Shown here piece by piece: positions 40,784 through 44,784 of a DNA stretch of 44,784 bases. Source of the DNA: an uncultured Dorea sp. (lineage in GTDB: Bacteria > Bacillota > Clostridia > Lachnospirales > Lachnospiraceae); NCBI GenBank assembly GCA_947652615.1, contig CANTDX010000025.1, forward strand, positions 1 through 44,784. Direction: 5' to 3'. A model generated the notes under the pieces. That model had not been told where the DNA came from. It worked only from the letters and a program-made list of their open reading frames with translations, and did no database searches. The translations under genes were made by a program, and so were the position numbers. The first letter of the stretch is position 1. Each line of letters opens with the position of its first letter.

Positions 40784-42370
40784 TTATATCATCTGATATT
40801 TTTCTATAATGCAGCTATGTTTCCGCTTCCCGTCCGGTGATTTTTTACTGTAACTGATTCCAATCAATAATATTTCTCCGCCATACTCCTGAATTACAGA
40901 AGGATACTGCCGGTCCTTAATCTGCCGGATTGCGCCTTCTGCCGCTTTATTCCACTTCAATTCAACGACCAGCGTCGGCATCATGGAATCTTTCTTTGGA
41001 AGATACACGACATCTGCATATCCGCTGCCTGCCGGTAATTCTTCAAACAAAATAAATTCATCCCCAAAACTGAAATATGCCCGTTTGATCACACTTCGCA
41101 GCGCTTGTTCGTTATTATAATGAAGAGGCGCTTCTTCCAAATGAATCTTCTCAATCTGTTTTGCCACGGCTTCTGCATTCCCATGAATCGTGTCGTAAAT
41201 AAGCTGCTCACTCTCTCTAACCCTTCTAAGCGTATCATCCCTTCTTACTTCACGCACGATTCTTGTGAATTCCATATGAATCTCTTCATTTGGTATACGA
41301 ACCGTTCCTGTGGTCTCATTGTAGGCCAAATATCCGAGGTGGGTCAAAACCGTCAGTACGTCGTCCCGATTTTGAAATGTAACCAGATCATTGGAAAATC
41401 CCCTTGTATCTACCTTGACTTCCCCGCCGCCGATTAATTCTGCTACCGTTTTAGAGAGACCGTCAAAATCCATGCTGATATATCCCGTCAGGCTGCCGGT
41501 CGCTGAAGTCTGTGTCCAATAAGAATCAAAATCATTGTTGCGGATTGCTTCCATCACCGAATTAGGATTGTATACCGAACCTGTATCACGGAATGAATAC
41601 CCGTCATACCATCTCTTCATCTTCTCAAAATCACAGTGAAATTCCATACAGAGTTTCTTCACCTCTGCCTCCGTAAATCCAACATAACCGCCGAATTTTC
41701 TGGGTTTGATCACTGTAAATTCTTTAAAATCTGAAATTGCCGACTGCGAGCCGTCCTTTTTTATCGGGAGGATTCCTGTCATATAAGCGGCCGCAAAGAT
41801 CTGATCGGTTGTACCGCTGCTTTTAAATAACGTACGCAAAAATTCCAGATAGATCTTCTGAACCTCTGGCGTCTCCCTGATCGGCGCATCCCATTCGTCA
41901 ATAATCATAATGAACTTATTGTCTGTCAATTCCACCGCATTAAGCAGCGTCTCATCAAAAAAATTCCCCGCTTTCAGATCCGGATACGCCGCCAGAAGCT
42001 CCTCTGTCACACTGTTCTGAATGAAGGGCACAATATCATGCGGCTCCGTCTTTCCAAGGACGTTCGTCATGTCAAGATAGATGACGTCGTATTGATTCAG
42101 ATGATGCCTGTATGTCTGGTTGATCTTTTCATCCCGCGCAATCGCAAGATCATCAAACAATGCCGAAGAATTGCAGGTTTTATCATAATATGCACATAAC
42201 ATTTTCGCCGCAAATGATTTTCCAAAGCGGCGCGGCCTGCTGACACACGTCAGAAATCTCGGAGTCTCTATCGTTTCGTTAATCAGGCTGATCAATCCGC
42301 TCTTATCTACATATATGTCATTTCTGATTCTGGTAAATCCACTGTTCCCCGGATTCAAATACATACCCAC
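40784..42370 (-). CDS. DUF1703-type AAA-ATPase/PD-(D/E)XK protein
   Basis: 528 residues. The N-terminal AAA-ATPase_like domain begins with GNSGFTRIRNDIYVDKSGLI and has SRPRRFGKSFAAKML as Walker A and FIMIIDEWDAP as Walker B. The C-terminal PDDEXK_9 domain has SGYADVVYLPK and LVVELKWNK (D-x(n)-ExK). This family is greatly expanded in gut anaerobes and remains uncharacterised. It belongs to a different subfamily from the two AAA_35-type copies in this window. The GTG at 42370 lies 9 nt from GGAGG and is preferred to the ATG at 42364. It follows the APC transporter by 33 bp on the same strand. Confidence 0.88.
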   Translation of the reverse strand: MGMYLNPGNSGFTRIRNDIYVDKSGLISLINETIETPRFLTCVSRPRRFGKSFAAKMLCAYYDKTCNSSALFDDLAIARDEKINQTYRHHLNQYDVIYLDMTNVLGKTEPHDIVPFIQNSVTEELLAAYPDLKAGNFFDETLLNAVELTDNKFIMIIDEWDAPIRETPEVQKIYLEFLRTLFKSSGTTDQIFAAAYMTGILPIKKDGSQSAISDFKEFTVIKPRKFGGYVGFTEAEVKKLCMEFHCDFEKMKRWYDGYSFRDTGSVYNPNSVMEAIRNNDFDSYWTQTSATGSLTGYISMDFDGLSKTVAELIGGGEVKVDTRGFSNDLVTFQNRDDVLTVLTHLGYLAYNETTGTVRIPNEEIHMEFTRIVREVRRDDTLRRVRESEQLIYDTIHGNAEAVAKQIEKIHLEEAPLHYNNEQALRSVIKRAYFSFGDEFILFEELPAGSGYADVVYLPKKDSMMPTLVVELKWNKAAEGAIRQIKDRQYPSVIQEYGGEILLIGISYSKKSPDGKRKHSCIIEKYQMI

Positions 42371-42403
42371 GGCATATTCCCTCCTTCTTCGCACCCACGC
42401 CAA

Positions 42404-44473
42404 TCACTGCGCTGACTTTTCCTGGGCTTCCTGTCTGCAAAGTTCTTCGAAATTATGGATGGCGTCCTCTGAACCCATCATCCAGAGCGTATCCCCCGCC
42501 TCGATGACCGTGCCCGCTGTCGGGAGTTCGAGTATCTTGCTGTAAGGGGTTTTTAAGCCTACGATCAGACAATGATAACGATCCTGGATCCGCGACTCTC
42601 TGATCAGTTTGTCACAGAACGAATCTGTAGGGAGCACCTGATATTCGATACAACTGAGCGGCGACTGCTTCTCCGTATCTCCGTAGCCTAAGAAATCCTT
42701 CAGCGACCCTACGGAATACTTCCCTCCCACATTCTGATAATCACGGAAACGGTCAAGCGCTTTCGCAACACCGACCGCAAATACATGGTCACCGGCAAAT
42801 ATATGCGTATTTCCTCCCGGCACAAGGATGATCTCAGTCTTTCTCTCAATCTTGATAATAAATACATTCTGTCTGCGCCCCCAGTAAAGCTCCAGAAGTG
42901 TCTTGCCCGCATAATCGGCGTCTCCTGGGACAACAAAGGACATGACTTTATAATCGTCTTCAAAGCTGTCCACAAATCCCGGCATACTGATCGTCGCATT
43001 CGATTCAGACATACTTGCAAAAAGAAACGTTGCCCTGGTAAGAGTGGAGTATTGCTTTCTGGCGCGGTAATCCATCAGATAAAGCGTCACTCCCGCAAGC
43101 ATCCATGCCGCGAAGATCAAAGTTGCCGCAGCGCCCATGAAAACCGGCTGCCCCGGAATAAATAAAAGAATAAACAGCCCTGTCATACAGACCGCGGCAA
43201 ACCATGCCGTAGGCAGGCCCCCCGGGATCTTATACGGCCGTTTCAGCGCCGGCTCTTTCTTCCTGAGAATAATCAGGGAAAATGCCGTTATCATCCAGCT
43301 TGCAACATAACCGGCAGCCGAAAAGCTGGTAAGGGCGCCAATCAGGCCGCTCCCCAGAAACGGTCCGACAAGTGATGCAGCCAGGCTGACCTTCAGGGCA
43401 TTCACCGGCGTCTTATAGACGGGATGTTGCTTTGACAGGCTGAAAGGCACGATACTTACCCTCGCCATCGCCATAAGAATCTGGGACGATGCCATCATGA
43501 AACCATTCCAGGTCGTCAGAAGGCCGCAGACCGCCCCAAGCAGAATCAGCGAATACAAAACCATGCCAAGCCCGCCCGGGTAAAGCTCCCGGAACATAAG
43601 CGCCGCTGATGGATTTGAAAACTTGATAAAATCTTTCCACGGAAGGGCGCCGCCCAGAGTAAACAGTAACAGCGCATAGAACAGGCAGGATAAAACCACC
43701 GTCACCACTACCGTCTTACCCACTCCTTTCGTATCGCCGCCTGCACTCTCAATTCCCTGGGGAATCGTCTCAAACCCGGCCAGAAAGAACGGCACCGACG
43801 CAAGGATGGAGGCCATGCCGCCAAGAAAAGTATTATGCGTACCCGTCCCCGTATTCTCATAAAACGGCTGGAGATTCCCGATATCAAACTTAACACCGGC
43901 ACAGATCATCGCCAGGATACCCGCGCCCACAAGCGCCATGCAGAGAATCTTCTGCAGTGACGCCGACGACGCGACTCCCTTTCTGTTGATAAAGTAGAGC
44001 AGAACAGAAATCACCGTTCCAAGGATGATATGCCCCACATAGATATCCGCTCCGGCCAGGGAATAAAGAGGCGCTCCGGCCTTTAGTACCGGGAACACAA
44101 TACTCAGAATGTCCACAACATAAATTGCTTCCCACGGAATAATCGTGATAAATGCTCCGAAAGCCGCCCAGCCGGAAAGAAAAGCGATACGGTCTCCAAA
44201 CGCACGGAATGCATAAGCCATACCTCCGCCCGATACCGGGAGCATCGTACATAATTCACAATAGCAAAGCGCAATCGGCACCATAAGGACCATCGCAACC
44301 ATGTAGCCTGCTGCCGCAGGCAGAGGCCCGCCGCTGCCGCTCATCCAGCTATTGATGGATACTGCCCATCCGACACCTACAATCGCGCCAAAACCAATAC
44401 AGAAAAAATCAAGTGCAGATACCCCCTTCTTTTGTTCTGCTTCTTGTCCTGTCTTTTGTACCATGTTTTTCAT
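42404..44473 (-). CDS. APC-family permease with two C-terminal RCK_C domains
   Basis: About 689 residues. Residues about 15-480 form an APC superfamily amino acid/amine transporter with 12 membrane segments (FFCIGFGAIVGVGWAVSIN in TM1, PFFLAGFETIPQGIES in TM6). The soluble tail has two TrkA-C/RCK_C modules, SFVVPGDADYAGKTLLEL then FAGDHVFAVG, and YQVLPTDSFCDKLIRES then EAGDTLWMMG. RCK_C domains bind small ligands such as c-di-AMP or nucleotides in other transporters, so ligand-gated uptake is likely. The start is uncertain among ATG 44476, 44473 and 44464; none has ideal spacing from AAAGGA. Confidence 0.85.
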   Translation of the reverse strand: MKNMVQKTGQEAEQKKGVSALDFFCIGFGAIVGVGWAVSINSWMSGSGGPLPAAAGYMVAMVLMVPIALCYCELCTMLPVSGGGMAYAFRAFGDRIAFLSGWAAFGAFITIIPWEAIYVVDILSIVFPVLKAGAPLYSLAGADIYVGHIILGTVISVLLYFINRKGVASSASLQKILCMALVGAGILAMICAGVKFDIGNLQPFYENTGTGTHNTFLGGMASILASVPFFLAGFETIPQGIESAGGDTKGVGKTVVVTVVLSCLFYALLLFTLGGALPWKDFIKFSNPSAALMFRELYPGGLGMVLYSLILLGAVCGLLTTWNGFMMASSQILMAMARVSIVPFSLSKQHPVYKTPVNALKVSLAASLVGPFLGSGLIGALTSFSAAGYVASWMITAFSLIILRKKEPALKRPYKIPGGLPTAWFAAVCMTGLFILLFIPGQPVFMGAAATLIFAAWMLAGVTLYLMDYRARKQYSTLTRATFLFASMSESNATISMPGFVDSFEDDYKVMSFVVPGDADYAGKTLLELYWGRRQNVFIIKIERKTEIILVPGGNTHIFAGDHVFAVGVAKALDRFRDYQNVGGKYSVGSLKDFLGYGDTEKQSPLSCIEYQVLPTDSFCDKLIRESRIQDRYHCLIVGLKTPYSKILELPTAGTVIEAGDTLWMMGSEDAIHNFEELCRQEAQEKSAQ

Positions 44474-44607
44474 CATTCCTTTCGCCCCGCTTAACACGCA
44501 CAAATCCCCGTCAGACTCGCGCGCACTGCTATAATTGCATGTATTCTATCATAATTATCGGCAAAAATCCAGACTTAACCCCCTATAACATTGCCCTTAT
44601 TCACCCC
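44474..44607. other. Upstream region of the APC transporter gene
   Basis: Apart from a few AT-rich -10-like stretches on the minus strand near 44530-44555, I see no clear promoter, hairpin or repeat here. Confidence 0.3.
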
Positions 44608-44757
44608 TTACACTGGCAGACTATCCCTCACACAAAGCGCCCCATACCCCACCTGCGGATTGGGATACACGTCAAATCCCGGCAATGGTCTCGCCCCTCG
44701 CCTAAAATATGCCTTCACCTTCTCCCCGAATGGTGCTGTCAAGTAAGGACTAACAAT
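44608..44757 (-). pseudogene. Possible C-terminal coding fragment, unidentified
   Basis: On the minus strand a 49-codon frame ends in TAA (44608-44610) and reads like real protein, with APFGEKVKAYFRRGARPLPG and later NPQVGYGALCVRDSLPV. An in-frame TAA at 44761-44763 cuts it off upstream, and no proper start with a ribosome binding site is present. It may be the 3' remnant of a decayed gene. I do not recognise the family. Confidence 0.35.
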
Positions 44758-44784
44758 TTTTTATGCTTTTTTAATACTTTTTCA

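Noticed and set aside
1..44784. CRISPR arrays, tRNA and rRNA genes
   Set aside because: No regularly spaced repeats and no tRNA or rRNA-like stretches were seen on either strand by eye.

Overview
The window looks like a chromosome segment of an anaerobic Clostridia bacterium, most likely a gut Lachnospiraceae. That assignment is an inference from gene content: a selenium-linked purine catabolism cluster, ferredoxin-type proteins, a guanine riboswitch, dense two-component and ABC export modules, strong GGAGG ribosome binding sites and several GTG starts. No rRNA, tRNA or CRISPR array was seen. There are about 38 protein genes, one of them broken, plus one possible coding fragment at the right edge.

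Left end (1-2954): the 3' part of a YgeY-type M20 hydrolase, a YgeW knotted carbamoyltransferase and a YqeA/ArcC-type carbamate kinase, all on +. This is one end of the ygeW/ygeY/yqeA purine (uric acid) degradation cluster. It is closed by a 43-bp near-uninterrupted palindrome and a tandem 19-mer. Next (2955-9730) come an AAA-ATPase/PD-(D/E)XK protein coupled to a small P-loop kinase, an AraC regulator with a GyrI-like domain, a heptad-repeat coiled-coil protein, a ferredoxin with a membrane polyferredoxin, and an M20 peptidase with an esterase.

Middle (9731-18300, minus strand): a sugar-acid operon (IlvD/Edd dehydratase, KDPG aldolase, KDG kinase) controlled by a FadR-type GntR regulator with three matching operator copies. 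The regulator is translationally coupled to yqeC, which is coupled in turn to a 1047-residue hybrid sensor kinase. Then (18390-22680) follow an ECF sigma/membrane protein/ABC ATPase/ABC permease cassette on + and an acyltransferase-3 membrane protein on -. A chemotaxis receptor gene (22915-25103) is split by a 157-bp foldback MITE-like element flanked by CTAG duplications; removing the element and one CTAG restores the frame exactly.

Right part (25210-44784, nearly all minus): guanine deaminase and a PbuG/AzgA-type purine permease form an operon behind a guanine-class purine riboswitch with an overlapping terminator. A TetR/MFS efflux pair follows, with CATACC/GGTATG operators. Next is a long two-component/ABC locus resembling peptide-antibiotic resistance systems. 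It runs FtsX-type ABC pair, response regulator, second ABC pair and sensor kinase, then by a 4-nt ATGA overlap into a second AAA/PD-(D/E)XK gene and a GNAT-like acyltransferase. The window ends with an MFS transporter, a third AAA/PD-(D/E)XK gene (DUF1703 type), an APC permease carrying two RCK_C domains, and a short unexplained coding fragment.

Three themes run through the region: purine salvage and catabolism (ygeY-ygeW-yqeA, yqeC, guaD, pbuG); envelope-stress style ABC modules with dedicated regulators; and three AAA/PD-(D/E)XK proteins, each placed downstream of or coupled to a different partner gene.
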